NCBI GenBank assembly: GCA_947624955.1
Contig: CANQMM010000011.1
Location: 1-33,859, forward strand
Source: an uncultured Bacilli bacterium
Lineage (GTDB): Bacteria > Bacillota_I > Bacilli_A > RF39 > UBA660
Direction of reading: 5' to 3'
Length of the DNA stretch: 33,859 bases
Position numbers and translations under genes: made by a program. The notes beneath the pieces were generated by a model that saw nothing but the letters and a program-made list of their open reading frames with translations, was not told the origin of the DNA and ran no database searches. This document shows, in pieces, positions 1 to 8,598 of the stretch; position 1 is the first letter of the stretch, and every line of letters begins with the position of its first letter.

Positions 1-2
1 TA

Positions 3-51
3 AAAATCTCTCAATTCAGCATAAACACTGAGTTCGAGAGATTTTGCTTTT
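3..51 (+). terminator. Rho-independent terminator of an off-window gene
   Basis: A long stem (AAAATCTCTC pairing with GAGAGATTTT, continuing with AATTCAG against CTGAGTT around one bulged C) is followed by TTGCTTTTT. It lies before the first gene and probably ends a transcript entering from the left. Confidence 0.8.
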
Positions 52-106
52 TAAAAACTGATAAATTCAGGATTATACTACAAAAATAAAAAAAATAAAA
101 CAATTC

Positions 107-133
107 ACTTATTCTCGTTTTTCACATAGATTA
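107..133 (+). promoter_or_regulatory. Candidate sigma-K promoter of cotZ
   Basis: AC at 107-108, a 16-base gap, then CATAGATTA at 125-133. This fits the sigma-K pattern AC-N16/17-CATANNNTA and would start transcription just before the cotZ ribosome binding site. Late mother-cell expression suits a coat protein. The region is AT-rich, so a chance match is possible. Confidence 0.45.
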
Positions 134-163
134 TTAATGAGAATATATGAAAGGGTGAAAGAT

Positions 164-610
164 ATGAGTAATAATAATAGCAATCAAGGATCAACTTGTC
201 CTAACTGTGTGGCAGAAATCCTAAGTGTTATTTTAGTATTACAACAAAATGCGTGTCCTGAAAGTTGCTTGGACTCTTGTGACCGACCAATGCTTGGAGG
301 AGGTCCTAACTGTTTAATTTGTAATACGCGACCAGTAATGCTTTATACTTGTTGTGGAAATGGAACTCCTTGGAGTATGCCAATAACAAAAGATTCAACG
401 GCGACTTGTGGGGAAGCTAGTGCAACATGTTCTTCAGTATTTAGAGTAGAAAAGTTAGAAGGTAATTGTGCAACTTTTAGAGTTCTTGCCGATAACCCAG
501 ATACCAACAGTTTAAATCCATATGTGGCAACTAATTCTTTCTTTACAATGAACTTAGATTGTTGCTGTGTATGTAGATGTTTAACTGATACTTATGTAGA
601 ATGTGTTTAA
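164..610 (+). CDS. cotZ: Spore coat protein, CotY/CotZ family
   Basis: A 148-residue Cys-rich protein related to Bacillus CotY/CotZ, the crust or outer-coat scaffold proteins that assemble into cross-linked sheets on the spore surface. The segments FRVEKLEGNCATFRVL and MNLDCCCVCRCL match the conserved CotZ blocks as I recall them (FRVE..GSCAT and DLDCFC..CL). The ORF track starts at 137, but AAGGGTGA at 151-158 sits at normal spacing from the ATG at 164, which I prefer. It is a single-gene unit with its own candidate sigma-K promoter and terminator. It implies the organism sporulates or descends from spore formers. Confidence 0.85.
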   Translation: MSNNNSNQGSTCPNCVAEILSVILVLQQNACPESCLDSCDRPMLGGGPNCLICNTRPVMLYTCCGNGTPWSMPITKDSTATCGEASATCSSVFRVEKLEGNCATFRVLADNPDTNSLNPYVATNSFFTMNLDCCCVCRCLTDTYVECV

Positions 611-612
611 TT

Positions 613-638
613 AAAAGGTCTACTGCTGTAGGCCTTTT
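613..638. terminator. Terminator shared by cotZ and the convergent operon
   Basis: AAAAGGTCTAC, loop TGCT, GTAGGCCTTTT, with one G-T pair. It has A and T runs on both sides, lies between convergent genes, and overlaps the stop codon of the minus-strand metallophosphoesterase, so it probably works in both directions. Confidence 0.75.
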
Positions 639-1533
639 ATGATGGGTTAGATTGGGTACTATATAAACGATAGAGATTGATCGACGGTTTATTAAAGAAA
701 CGAATTCTTAAAGCACTTGTACCTAACCCGGAAGAGATATATAGTTCAGTATTATTGATGGAGTAATGTTCTTCATAATACTTTTTACTACCTACTGGGG
801 TATATAAAGCGCCGACTATAGGAAATCTTACTTGACCGCCGTGCGAATGACCAGCGAGAACTAAATTAGGGGTTGCTGCACTAATATTGCTGATGCTATC
901 GGGTTCGTGAATTAAAATGATTTTAAAATTGTTATTTTCTTCATCTAAGATAGAGTAATCCGGTTCACCTTCTAATGAAGAAGGAAAGCCATAAAGCGAA
1001 ATAGGGGTTGCTCCTTCGTAGTAGATATCTTCCCGAACATTTTCTAAGTATTTAAAACCGGTATTTTGATATAGGGCATTAATATCGGAAGCGACATAAT
1101 CGTGGTTCCCACTAATTGCATATTTAAATAACGTGGCTTTAATTTGCGATAGATAATCTTGTAAGAGAGTAAGCTCTTCTTCACTAGGATTATGATCTTC
1201 ATCGATTAAATCGCCTGTAAAGACAACAATATCGGGGTTAAGTTCATTGATTTGAGCAACTAATGATTTTAATTCTTTTTCTTTAATCGTCGTTAGGTAG
1301 TGTAAGTCGGAAAAATGAACGATTTTAAGACCGTGAAAACTCGCAGGTAAATTAGCGGATTCAACTTTATATTCTTTAACGATTAAACCGCTAGTACTAA
1401 TGTATCTAGCCCAAAGCAAGCCAAGGATGATAACGATAGCAATAAAGATTAAAAAACTAACTAATTTGTTAGGTTTTTTAATTTTGGGAGTTTCTGTTTT
1501 TTCGGAAATTTCATTACTGATGATTTCTGGCAT
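637..1533 (-). CDS. Membrane-anchored metallophosphoesterase (YkuE-like)
   Basis: A calcineurin-like phosphoesterase with one N-terminal membrane segment (about residues 26-44) and an outward-facing catalytic domain. The two-metal site motifs are in order: DLH (76-78), GDLID (107-111), GNHD (142-145), HEPD (209-212) and GHSHGGQ (228-234). This layout matches the YkuE-type family linked to cell-envelope phosphoesters; the substrate cannot be read from sequence. I chose the ATG at 1533 over the tracked 1557 because AAAGGAGG lies just upstream, giving 298 residues. It is the last gene of a three-gene minus-strand operon. Confidence 0.85.
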   Translation of the reverse strand: MPEIISNEISEKTETPKIKKPNKLVSFLIFIAIVIILGLLWARYISTSGLIVKEYKVESANLPASFHGLKIVHFSDLHYLTTIKEKELKSLVAQINELNPDIVVFTGDLIDEDHNPSEEELTLLQDYLSQIKATLFKYAISGNHDYVASDINALYQNTGFKYLENVREDIYYEGATPISLYGFPSSLEGEPDYSILDEENNNFKIILIHEPDSISNISAATPNLVLAGHSHGGQVRFPIVGALYTPVGSKKYYEEHYSINNTELYISSGLGTSALRIRFFNKPSINLYRLYSTQSNPS

Positions 1534-1546
1534 GATAATCCTCCTT

Positions 1547-2215
1547 TTATAAAGCAATAAAAATTAATAATAGTGATAAACTGTTATGGAATATATGTAG
1601 CGAGATACTCGTGAAGATATTATCAGTTTTAGCATAAGCATATCCTAAGCCAATACCTAAAGCACTATAGGAAAAACCATAAAGGGCATTAGCTAAAGAC
1701 ATATCTCGATAGACGTGAGCAAAGCCGAAGAGTAAGCCGGTGATGATGGCAAATAGGTAAGGATTTTTAAACATCTTGCGGAAACCTTTACGGAAAGCAA
1801 GTTCTTCCCCAATAGGAGCAAGGATGGCAACCGTGGGAATAGCGTAGATAGCCATAGTATCGATTAAGGCCCGGTTTTCGGTTTCATTAACGGAAGCCGT
1901 CGTTTGGAAAATCATGGTAATAAGCATATTGATGAAGATAGATATTAGGTATCCGGTAATGTAATATTTAAAACCTTGTCTAAAGTATTGTCCGCCATTA
2001 TCTTTATATTCTTGCCATTCTTTTTTTAATTCGGGTAAATGAAAGAGCACTAAGGTAAGCGTGGTGACGGCTTGAATAACTAAAAGGGCAAGATTCGTAC
2101 CGAGATAATTAGGGTTTGGGTTAATTAATAAAAAGATTATTTGTAATAATAGGGGTAAATATAGATAAGTAAATAATAGGATGGGTCCCATTAGGTATTG
2201 TTGATACTTTTTCAT
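1547..2215 (-). CDS. CPBP-family intramembrane metalloprotease
   Basis: A 222-residue polytopic membrane protein with the CPBP/Abi (CAAX-protease-like) signature: EELAFR at 137-142, a His in FAHVYRD near 167, and HIFHN at 207-211, the expected ligands of a zinc intramembrane protease. Members process peptides or prenylated proteins, or serve in bacteriocin self-protection; the substrate here is unknown. Its start codon overlaps the stop of the upstream thioredoxin gene by 4 bases, indicating translational coupling, and it is followed closely by the metallophosphoesterase. Confidence 0.85.
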   Translation of the reverse strand: MKKYQQYLMGPILLFTYLYLPLLLQIIFLLINPNPNYLGTNLALLVIQAVTTLTLVLFHLPELKKEWQEYKDNGGQYFRQGFKYYITGYLISIFINMLITMIFQTTASVNETENRALIDTMAIYAIPTVAILAPIGEELAFRKGFRKMFKNPYLFAIITGLLFGFAHVYRDMSLANALYGFSYSALGIGLGYAYAKTDNIFTSISLHIFHNSLSLLLIFIAL

Positions 2216-2694
2216 GATTCTTCCTTATCCGTAATATAACCATAGCGTTTAAGATGAGCAATGATAGTGGTCTTATCTTTATCACCAACAAGACGACTAG
2301 CAGTAGAGATTTCTTCGCCATCTTTAATGAATACGGTAGTAGGGGTACCACTAGTATTGGCGACACTCTTTAAATAAGCACTGTCAGCATCATTATCGAT
2401 TTTATCTAGAACTACTTCATAAGCAGTTATATTATATTCTTTTAAGATTTTTTTTAATTTAGGTTTATAAGATTTGCAATGAGGGCATTCAGAACCAGTA
2501 TTAACCAAAATGAATGTTTCTTTATTTTCAATCTTTTCTTTCAACTCGCTAACCGTTAATTCAACTAAATGTTTATCTAGTTCATCATTTTCCTTTTTGA
2601 TAGTAACCGCCGCATAAATAATACCAACTAAAGCAGCAATAGCAACAATAATAGCTATTATTTTAACAACTTTTTTTTGTTTATCTTTCTTCAT
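2212..2694 (-). CDS. Membrane-anchored extracytoplasmic thioredoxin-like protein
   Basis: 160 residues: a short basic N-terminus, one membrane segment (about 11-30) and an outward thioredoxin fold with active site CPHC at 70-73 and the cis-proline loop SGTPT near 115-119. The CxxC type indicates thiol-disulfide exchange outside the membrane, as in the bacteriocin-transport-accessory and TlpA-like groups. GGTGA precedes the ATG. It heads the minus-strand operon and is transcribed divergently from the Cys-rich secretion cluster, so a role in handling that cluster's disulfides is possible but unproven. Confidence 0.8.
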   Translation of the reverse strand: MKKDKQKKVVKIIAIIVAIAALVGIIYAAVTIKKENDELDKHLVELTVSELKEKIENKETFILVNTGSECPHCKSYKPKLKKILKEYNITAYEVVLDKIDNDADSAYLKSVANTSGTPTTVFIKDGEEISTASRLVGDKDKTTIIAHLKRYGYITDKEES

Positions 2695-2709
2695 AAAATC
2701 ACCATTATA

Positions 2710-2738
2710 AATATACCATAATTAGTTAGTATTAGCAA
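2710..2738 (-). promoter_or_regulatory. Candidate sigma-A promoter of the thioredoxin operon
   Basis: On the minus strand: TTGCTA, a 17-base spacer and TATATT preceded by TGG (extended -10). Confidence 0.5.
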
Positions 2739-2758
2739 TGATATTAATAAATATGGTA

Positions 2759-2787
2759 TTGTTCTTTTGCCTAGCGTGTGTTAAAAT
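2759..2787 (+). promoter_or_regulatory. Main sigma-A promoter of the Tad/T4SS cluster
   Basis: TTGTTC (2759-2764), exactly 17 bases, then TAAAAT (2782-2787) preceded by TGT (extended -10). The first gene's ribosome binding site AGGTAGGTGG follows within 25 bases. Confidence 0.65.
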
Positions 2788-2814
2788 AAAATGTAGAAAA
2801 TAGGTAGGTGGACT

Positions 2815-3525
2815 ATGAGAAAAATTATATTTACAACTTTGGCAATATTAATCTTATTGATGCCGATAAGTGTTTGGGCCGAATGCGATGATGCGAAATT
2901 GAATGAACTGGCTTATAAAGCTGCGAATGTCAATCTGAATTGGGAACCGGCTAGTAAAGTAATCGCTATGGGCTCAGCTGATGGCGATGAACAACCAATC
3001 ACCGCTTACTACATAAAGGTATATCTTTATAATTTAAGTGAAGATTTAAGAGCAGTAGTAACTAATAATATCAATAAGAAAAAGATGGAATTTCAAGGAA
3101 AAGATAGTGTGGATAATCTAATTACTTTCGATTCTGATGATGTAAGAAACTTATATACTTATACGGTGGAGATTTATCCTACCGATACGACTTGTGATGC
3201 TTCTGCCTTATTTAAAACTTCAATCAGTCTACCAAAATTTAATGAACAACGACTTTATTATGGCAAATGTGATGAAACTCCAGAATTTGAATTGTGTCAG
3301 GAATACATTACACAAGATATTTCTTACGAAGATCTAGTTGCTAGACAAACGGAATATGCCGAAAGAAAATTAGAAGAAGCAAGTAAGAATGAAGAGGATG
3401 AAAGTAAAGGATTGTTCGATTTAATAAAAGAATATAAATATTGGGTTATTGGTACTGTAGCTATCGTTGGTGCAGTTGGGGTTTCAGCTTATGTGATAAT
3501 TAAAAAGAAAAGGAAGAGCGAGTAA
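2815..3525 (+). CDS. Secreted protein with C-terminal membrane anchor, unknown function
   Basis: 236 residues, not recognised. A signal peptide (about 1-22, ending VWA) precedes an extracellular domain of about 185 residues containing a few cysteines. A Lys/Glu-rich helical stretch leads to a single C-terminal membrane segment (about 209-230) and a basic tail KKKRKSE. The topology is a classic type I membrane protein with its bulk outside. It is the first gene after the cluster promoter and its stop overlaps the next start (TAATG), so it is probably made together with the giant Cys-rich protein, perhaps as its membrane partner (inference). Confidence 0.8.
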   Translation: MRKIIFTTLAILILLMPISVWAECDDAKLNELAYKAANVNLNWEPASKVIAMGSADGDEQPITAYYIKVYLYNLSEDLRAVVTNNINKKKMEFQGKDSVDNLITFDSDDVRNLYTYTVEIYPTDTTCDASALFKTSISLPKFNEQRLYYGKCDETPEFELCQEYITQDISYEDLVARQTEYAERKLEEASKNEEDESKGLFDLIKEYKYWVIGTVAIVGAVGVSAYVIIKKKRKSE

Positions 3526-6500
3526 TGAAAGTAGATACTAATAAGAAAATAAATATTTTTATTCTATGTATGGCTTTAGTAGTTGGACTATTTAGTTATA
3601 TGGTTTTAAGAGAACCACAAAGTACATATGCTGTCGAAGATATACCGGATACTTTTGATGATGTAGAATCAGTTGTAATGTCTATAGTTAAGCCAGCAGA
3701 TTATTGTGGTAATTTTACTATTTCTGCTCCTCCTGGGACGACGGATTTAAACCTTGGAAATAAATCAAAATTCCATATATATGGAGCGGAAAGTCAATGT
3801 GCTGGGGATGAAGCTGAGTACGTTTCTTATTGCTTTGACCCACAGTTATCTGGACCACCAGATGGTGATGAATATACCGACTATGTCGAATCACGAAAAA
3901 TTGATCCTCAATCTAAGCAGTATACGGCTGCAGTAAAAAGATTTGATACGGGGTTGGTTTATCTATATCAAAATGCTTATCCGAATTGGAACTATAATGC
4001 TTATCCGGGAATAACAGATGAAAATGTCCAATATTCTATTACAAATGCGGTAGCTAGATTGTTAGTTTTCCATTCAGGATTTGCTTCTAACGTCGAAAGC
4101 AACGGGGAGAAATATAAAGTTTATAAATATACAACTTATTATTTAGACAACGGGACATGTGATGGAAGTGGAAACACTGAAGAATGTGAATCTAAACGTT
4201 GGAATGCAGACACTAATCCGGATGTATATAATATAGTTAAAGATTTATATGAAAAATCTAAAAATGCTACAATTGATGATATATGGCTTCATAATTTTAA
4301 AATAGAAGAGAAAGCAACAGTTGGGAAAACCAAAGTTGAAGAAACGGGAGAATTTACTAAAAAAGTAAAAGGTACATTAAGTGGTTTATCTTCTTTTGAT
4401 GGTGATGATCCAAGTAAGAGTTATATTAAAAATTTAAGAGTAACGTGTAGTGATGGAGTTAAGTGTGAACTCTTAGATGAAGCAGGGGAAAAAATCGATG
4501 CTAATACATTACTTAATAAATTGGGACGAGATGAATTAACTTATACGATAGTAATGAGTGGTAATTTAAAAGATATCAAAACTGATAGTATCGAAGTAAA
4601 GGTAAATGTCGATTATTTTGACAATCGGGATTATGGAACAGCAATGATAACTTATAGTAATAGTGGTAGTGTTACAAATATTCAAAGAATGTTATTATTT
4701 GCTAAAGATACGGAAAGAGGATTAGAACAAACTTTAAAAGTATCATTATGTGATATCGATATTTCTAAATTTAAAGATATTGAACCAGTAGAAGAATTCT
4801 ATTTTAACTACTGTGATAAAGCTTGTTATATATCTAATACATTAACACCAGGAAAAGAAGATTTTGATGAAGAAGCTTTTAAAGCAAATTGCTGTAGTAC
4901 GATTTCAGCGAATGATCCAGATTATGCTAAATATTGTACTTTCGATTGTTTAAATACTTATTTTCCAAATACTTGTGATGAATCATCAGATAAAGTAGAA
5001 GCTCATATTATCGAAGGAGTAGAAAAAGAAACAGGAAGAATAAACTATGATTATTGTGTAATCGATAAAGATCTATCAGCAGTTCAAGAAGCACCGAAAA
5101 AGGATTTAGCTGGTAATGATTTTGCATTAGCAACTGGTAATGTCGATTTATCAAATAATAGATATTGTTCAGTAGCTTGTATTGAAAGTTGGGAGTTTGT
5201 TTTACCAGGAGCTTTAGTAGGAGGTAAAAACATTATTAAGGCCGGTACTTATTTCCCAATCAGTGCTCAGATGAAAGGTACGAGAACTTGTGTATCTAAT
5301 GATATTAAGTATGGATCTCAAGGGGGACAATATAAAGCAGGATATTTCTTATATGATTTAGATAATTTAAATAAACAAATAGTTGATGCTTATAATGATT
5401 GGAAGTATTGGGATGAAGCGGTTAAAGCTCCAGAACAAACTGGTGATGAAAAGACGTGTGCTTCATATTCAATAGGAACTTGTAATGATTGTGGTGGTGT
5501 AGGTCAAAAAGCTTGTACTTCTTGTTGTCCAGGGCCTTCGACAATTAATAAAAATAATCAAAAGAAAAAGGAATGGGAAGCCGAACAATATCGTTATGTA
5601 GCTAGTGCTAGTAATCCTGGTAATGGTTATGTAGAACAAATTGCTAATAAAAAAGGTAAAGCAGCTATTGGTAAATGGGAAACTAGTGGTGACAGTTGTA
5701 GTAACTCTTGTACTTGGAATGCGGAAGATTGGAAGTATTTAACCGCTAATCGCGATAGTGCTAAAGCTTTATACGAGTCTTTAGTAGCGGAAAGAAAACA
5801 GATAATTCAAGAAATTCAAAATTGTTCTAGTTGGGAAAATGATTATAATTTTGATCCAAAATTATCTTATACTTATGAAGAAGATTACTATATGTCAAAG
5901 TTTGTAAAAAATAATAATTATTTCATAGCTCAAGTAGAGGATTCAGAATTAGTTGCAGAATCTGATCCACCACTATATTGCCAGGGTAGTTATGCAAATG
6001 ATTACTATGAATGTAGTGGTACATCAACATCACAAAAGGAAAACAAAATAGAGGTAAATTGCTCTATTGGTGGTGGTTGTTCAACAGCAACTGTTACTGT
6101 TCCGAAAAATCAAAATATTAAATTAACTAGTGCTAAAGAAGCATTATATAAACCATATACGGTTTATTATGCTATCCATCCAAATTCCGATATCGATGGT
6201 AGAGCTGTAGATTTAAAAGATGATAAATTAACTACGGGAACAGTTACGAGATTAGGTAGAGTTATGCCTTTAAGAGTAACTACTCCTAAAGGAATTTATG
6301 AATATGCCTTTGGTTTCAATCAAATTGGTCAATATAATGATTCCGATAAAGATTTAGGTAGATTAATGAATTATACAGGGGGAGTTACCTTACCAAATGG
6401 TAGTGAGTTAACAGTTAATAGTAGTTTTATTACTACACGACCTAGTGTATATAATACGATAAATTTAAAACCAAGTTATGAATGTAAATATGAAGTGTAT

Positions 6501-7034
6501 GAAGATGTTTGTCATTGCTGTGGTAATGATGGTTTAGGTAATAGTTCTAGTGGTTCTAGTGGTAATGTTCATAGTTGGGGATTTGACTCAGAAGGGCATT
6601 TAACATTCTATTACCGGCCAGTATCTCTTACGGATCCATTCCCTAATAGTACGAATGGCAACTTATCTACTTCAAGAGATCTACCAGATAACTGGTCTAC
6701 AGATAAAGGGAAATTAGTTTATAATCGAATTACGAGTGAAGGAGAATTTGCTTATGAAGAACCGGAATATTCATATGTTTTAACTCCTACGGGAATGGCG
6801 AATATTCGTGAATATAATCGTCAACAAGAAAGTAATGAAGGATTTAATGATTTTACCCTAACGTGTAACGAATATGGCTATGATTGTGTAAGTACTTTCT
6901 TAAATAATTTTGATGAGATAGTTGGTTATGATGCTACAAAAGCAAGAAAAACTGACTTTGAACATTATGAAGAAGATGCGTTGCGATATGATGAAGGAAG
7001 ATTACCAACTGGGTTGGGGCCTTCAATGAAGTAG
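3525..7034 (+). CDS. Giant Cys-rich surface protein with possible thioester domain
   Basis: 1169 residues with an N-terminal hydrophobic segment (about 10-28) that acts as signal peptide or anchor; everything after it should be outside. I count about 39 cysteines, many in pairs such as CCPGP and CHCCG. Near the N-terminus YCFD (Cys103) and VQYSIT (Gln169) resemble the Cys and Gln motifs of Gram-positive thioester adhesin domains, which bind host surfaces covalently; this is suggestive, not proven. No C-terminal membrane segment or true LPXTG signal follows the terminal LPTG. It could be the pilus tip, an adhesin, or the exported substrate. It overlaps the preceding gene by one base and leads into the M15 hydrolase gene. 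Confidence 0.85.
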   Translation: MKVDTNKKINIFILCMALVVGLFSYMVLREPQSTYAVEDIPDTFDDVESVVMSIVKPADYCGNFTISAPPGTTDLNLGNKSKFHIYGAESQCAGDEAEYVSYCFDPQLSGPPDGDEYTDYVESRKIDPQSKQYTAAVKRFDTGLVYLYQNAYPNWNYNAYPGITDENVQYSITNAVARLLVFHSGFASNVESNGEKYKVYKYTTYYLDNGTCDGSGNTEECESKRWNADTNPDVYNIVKDLYEKSKNATIDDIWLHNFKIEEKATVGKTKVEETGEFTKKVKGTLSGLSSFDGDDPSKSYIKNLRVTCSDGVKCELLDEAGEKIDANTLLNKLGRDELTYTIVMSGNLKDIKTDSIEVKVNVDYFDNRDYGTAMITYSNSGSVTNIQRMLLFAKDTERGLEQTLKVSLCDIDISKFKDIEPVEEFYFNYCDKACYISNTLTPGKEDFDEEAFKANCCSTISANDPDYAKYCTFDCLNTYFPNTCDESSDKVEAHIIEGVEKETGRINYDYCVIDKDLSAVQEAPKKDLAGNDFALATGNVDLSNNRYCSVACIESWEFVLPGALVGGKNIIKAGTYFPISAQMKGTRTCVSNDIKYGSQGGQYKAGYFLYDLDNLNKQIVDAYNDWKYWDEAVKAPEQTGDEKTCASYSIGTCNDCGGVGQKACTSCCPGPSTINKNNQKKKEWEAEQYRYVASASNPGNGYVEQIANKKGKAAIGKWETSGDSCSNSCTWNAEDWKYLTANRDSAKALYESLVAERKQIIQEIQNCSSWENDYNFDPKLSYTYEEDYYMSKFVKNNNYFIAQVEDSELVAESDPPLYCQGSYANDYYECSGTSTSQKENKIEVNCSIGGGCSTATVTVPKNQNIKLTSAKEALYKPYTVYYAIHPNSDIDGRAVDLKDDKLTTGTVTRLGRVMPLRVTTPKGIYEYAFGFNQIGQYNDSDKDLGRLMNYTGGVTLPNGSELTVNSSFITTRPSVYNTINLKPSYECKYEVYEDVCHCCGNDGLGNSSSGSSGNVHSWGFDSEGHLTFYYRPVSLTDPFPNSTNGNLSTSRDLPDNWSTDKGKLVYNRITSEGEFAYEEPEYSYVLTPTGMANIREYNRQQESNEGFNDFTLTCNEYGYDCVSTFLNNFDEIVGYDATKARKTDFEHYEEDALRYDEGRLPTGLGPSMK

Positions 7035-7050
7035 AGAGAGGTGACAATAA

Positions 7051-8577
7051 ATGTCAGAATCTTATTGGGCTTATTGGCTGGTACTTTTGGGTGTAGTATT
7101 TACGGTAATTATGATGTTGATTCAGGGGGCAACAACATCTAATACTCAAGATTATTACCAATTGAAGGAAATAACTGAATCTTCAATTGTCGATTCAGTT
7201 GATTATGCCTATTATAGAATGTATGGAGAGTTAAAAATCAATAGAGAAAAGTTTGTGGAAAACTTTTTAAGAAGATTTGCGGAAACTGTTAGTATTACAA
7301 CGCAATATCAAATAGATTTTTATGATTTATATGAAGCTCCACCAAAAGTTAGTGTACGAGTAAAGAGTATGACTAATTCTTTAAATGTTATTGGTGATGA
7401 GACAAGTTTTGATATTGTTAATAAATTGGATGCTATCTTAGAGATGTCAGAAGATAATAGTCAATGTAGTTACTATACTGATGGTGGTGGAAGTTCAAAT
7501 AATAGCAGTCAAAATAACAACAGTAGTGGTAATAACGGTAATAGTGGAAATACTGCCAATGGAAATAATAATTCCGTTGAAGAAAATGAGGAAAATAACC
7601 AAAGTAGTGGGGGCAATACTGAGAATAATAATTTAACAACCAATGATTTTAATATTAGCCCTACTAAATTAGCCGTTTGTCAAGAAGGAATTACTGATAC
7701 TAGTTTAAAAGGAATGCACGGGACTTCAATGTCTAATAGTAGTGCAAGAAATAGAGTTTATGAAAACTATAAATTGACTAAAACAGTAGGGAATGTAGTG
7801 CCTGGTAAGGTTTTTGAAATATTAGGAGCAATTGGGCAGTATTGGGCCGTTGCTTACGATGATGCTTCTTGTGGTTGGGTAGATAGTACATATATGGCCA
7901 TTAATCTTAAAGAATATATTCCAGAAATGTCTTATAATATTACCAATGCCTCTAGTAGTATTTATATTTCTTCGGGGGTGGAATTACCAGGAGTTACGGG
8001 AAGACAATTATATAGTGATGAATATAAATCTTTTGTACCAGCTACTTTTAGCTTCGCCCAAAAATTAAAAGTCGCCGCTCAAGCAGCCAGTAGAGGCGGC
8101 GATAGATTAGTAGTTTATGATGCTTATCGTCCAGTGAAAGTATCTACAGTTGCTAAAAATTCTTTACAAGAATTATATAATTCTAATAAAACAGTTAAAG
8201 ATAATATTGATAAAAGCATCGGAGCTAGCGGTAGTACTTATAAATGGGGACAAAGTTGGTTTTTAGCGCAAAGTTTGTCAGCCCATAATACCGGGTGTGC
8301 CGTAGATGTAACGATTGCTGGAGCAAATATGCCATCAGCAATGCACGAACTAAGTGTTGCAGCAATTAAATATTATGATGCAATAAAGGTTCGAAATCAA
8401 CCACTTAGTTATCATTCTGAGCATTATGCAAAGAATATGACCGATGCTGCTAAACGCTTAGATAAATATATGACAGAAGCTGGGTTAGACGACTTAGCGA
8501 GTGAGTGGTGGCATTATCAATCAGATACTTGTCATAAGACAATTGGTACGGGATTGAATTTTTGGTCAGCTGTTTAA
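7051..8577 (+). CDS. Pilin-like stalk fused to SH3-like and VanX-type M15 peptidase domains
   Basis: 508 residues. One N-terminal membrane segment (about 7-26) and a helical stalk (about 30-130) resemble the TadE-like proteins encoded downstream. An Asn/Ser/Gly-rich flexible linker follows (about 145-195), then an SH3b-like module (about 240-285) and an M15 peptidase domain. Catalytic features are DAYRP (357-361), SAHNTGCAVD with zinc ligands His412 and Asp419, and EWWH with Glu485 and His488, best matching the VanX-type D-Ala-D-Ala dipeptidase group. Anchored outside the membrane beside secretion genes, it more likely trims peptidoglycan for the machine than confers vancomycin resistance; no vanHA genes are present. 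The ribosome binding site is AGAGAGGTGA. Confidence 0.85.
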   Translation: MSESYWAYWLVLLGVVFTVIMMLIQGATTSNTQDYYQLKEITESSIVDSVDYAYYRMYGELKINREKFVENFLRRFAETVSITTQYQIDFYDLYEAPPKVSVRVKSMTNSLNVIGDETSFDIVNKLDAILEMSEDNSQCSYYTDGGGSSNNSSQNNNSSGNNGNSGNTANGNNNSVEENEENNQSSGGNTENNNLTTNDFNISPTKLAVCQEGITDTSLKGMHGTSMSNSSARNRVYENYKLTKTVGNVVPGKVFEILGAIGQYWAVAYDDASCGWVDSTYMAINLKEYIPEMSYNITNASSSIYISSGVELPGVTGRQLYSDEYKSFVPATFSFAQKLKVAAQAASRGGDRLVVYDAYRPVKVSTVAKNSLQELYNSNKTVKDNIDKSIGASGSTYKWGQSWFLAQSLSAHNTGCAVDVTIAGANMPSAMHELSVAAIKYYDAIKVRNQPLSYHSEHYAKNMTDAAKRLDKYMTEAGLDDLASEWWHYQSDTCHKTIGTGLNFWSAV

Positions 8578-8598
8578 TAAAAGAGAGGATGGAATAAA

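Noticed and set aside
2121-2366. 81-residue minus-strand ORF
   Set aside because: It is an out-of-frame overlap of two well-supported genes (CPBP protease and thioredoxin).
6997-7034. LPTG near the C-terminus of the giant surface protein as a sortase signal
   Set aside because: The motif reads LPTGL, not LPXTG, and no hydrophobic helix or basic tail follows.
7433-7639. Minus-strand 68-residue Tyr/His-rich ORF
   Set aside because: It is the shadow of the Asn/Ser-rich linker coding region; there is no ribosome binding site.
7051-8577. Vancomycin resistance gene vanX
   Set aside because: The domain is VanX-like, but it is secreted and stalked, sits in a pilus operon, and has no vanH/vanA/vanS/vanR neighbours.
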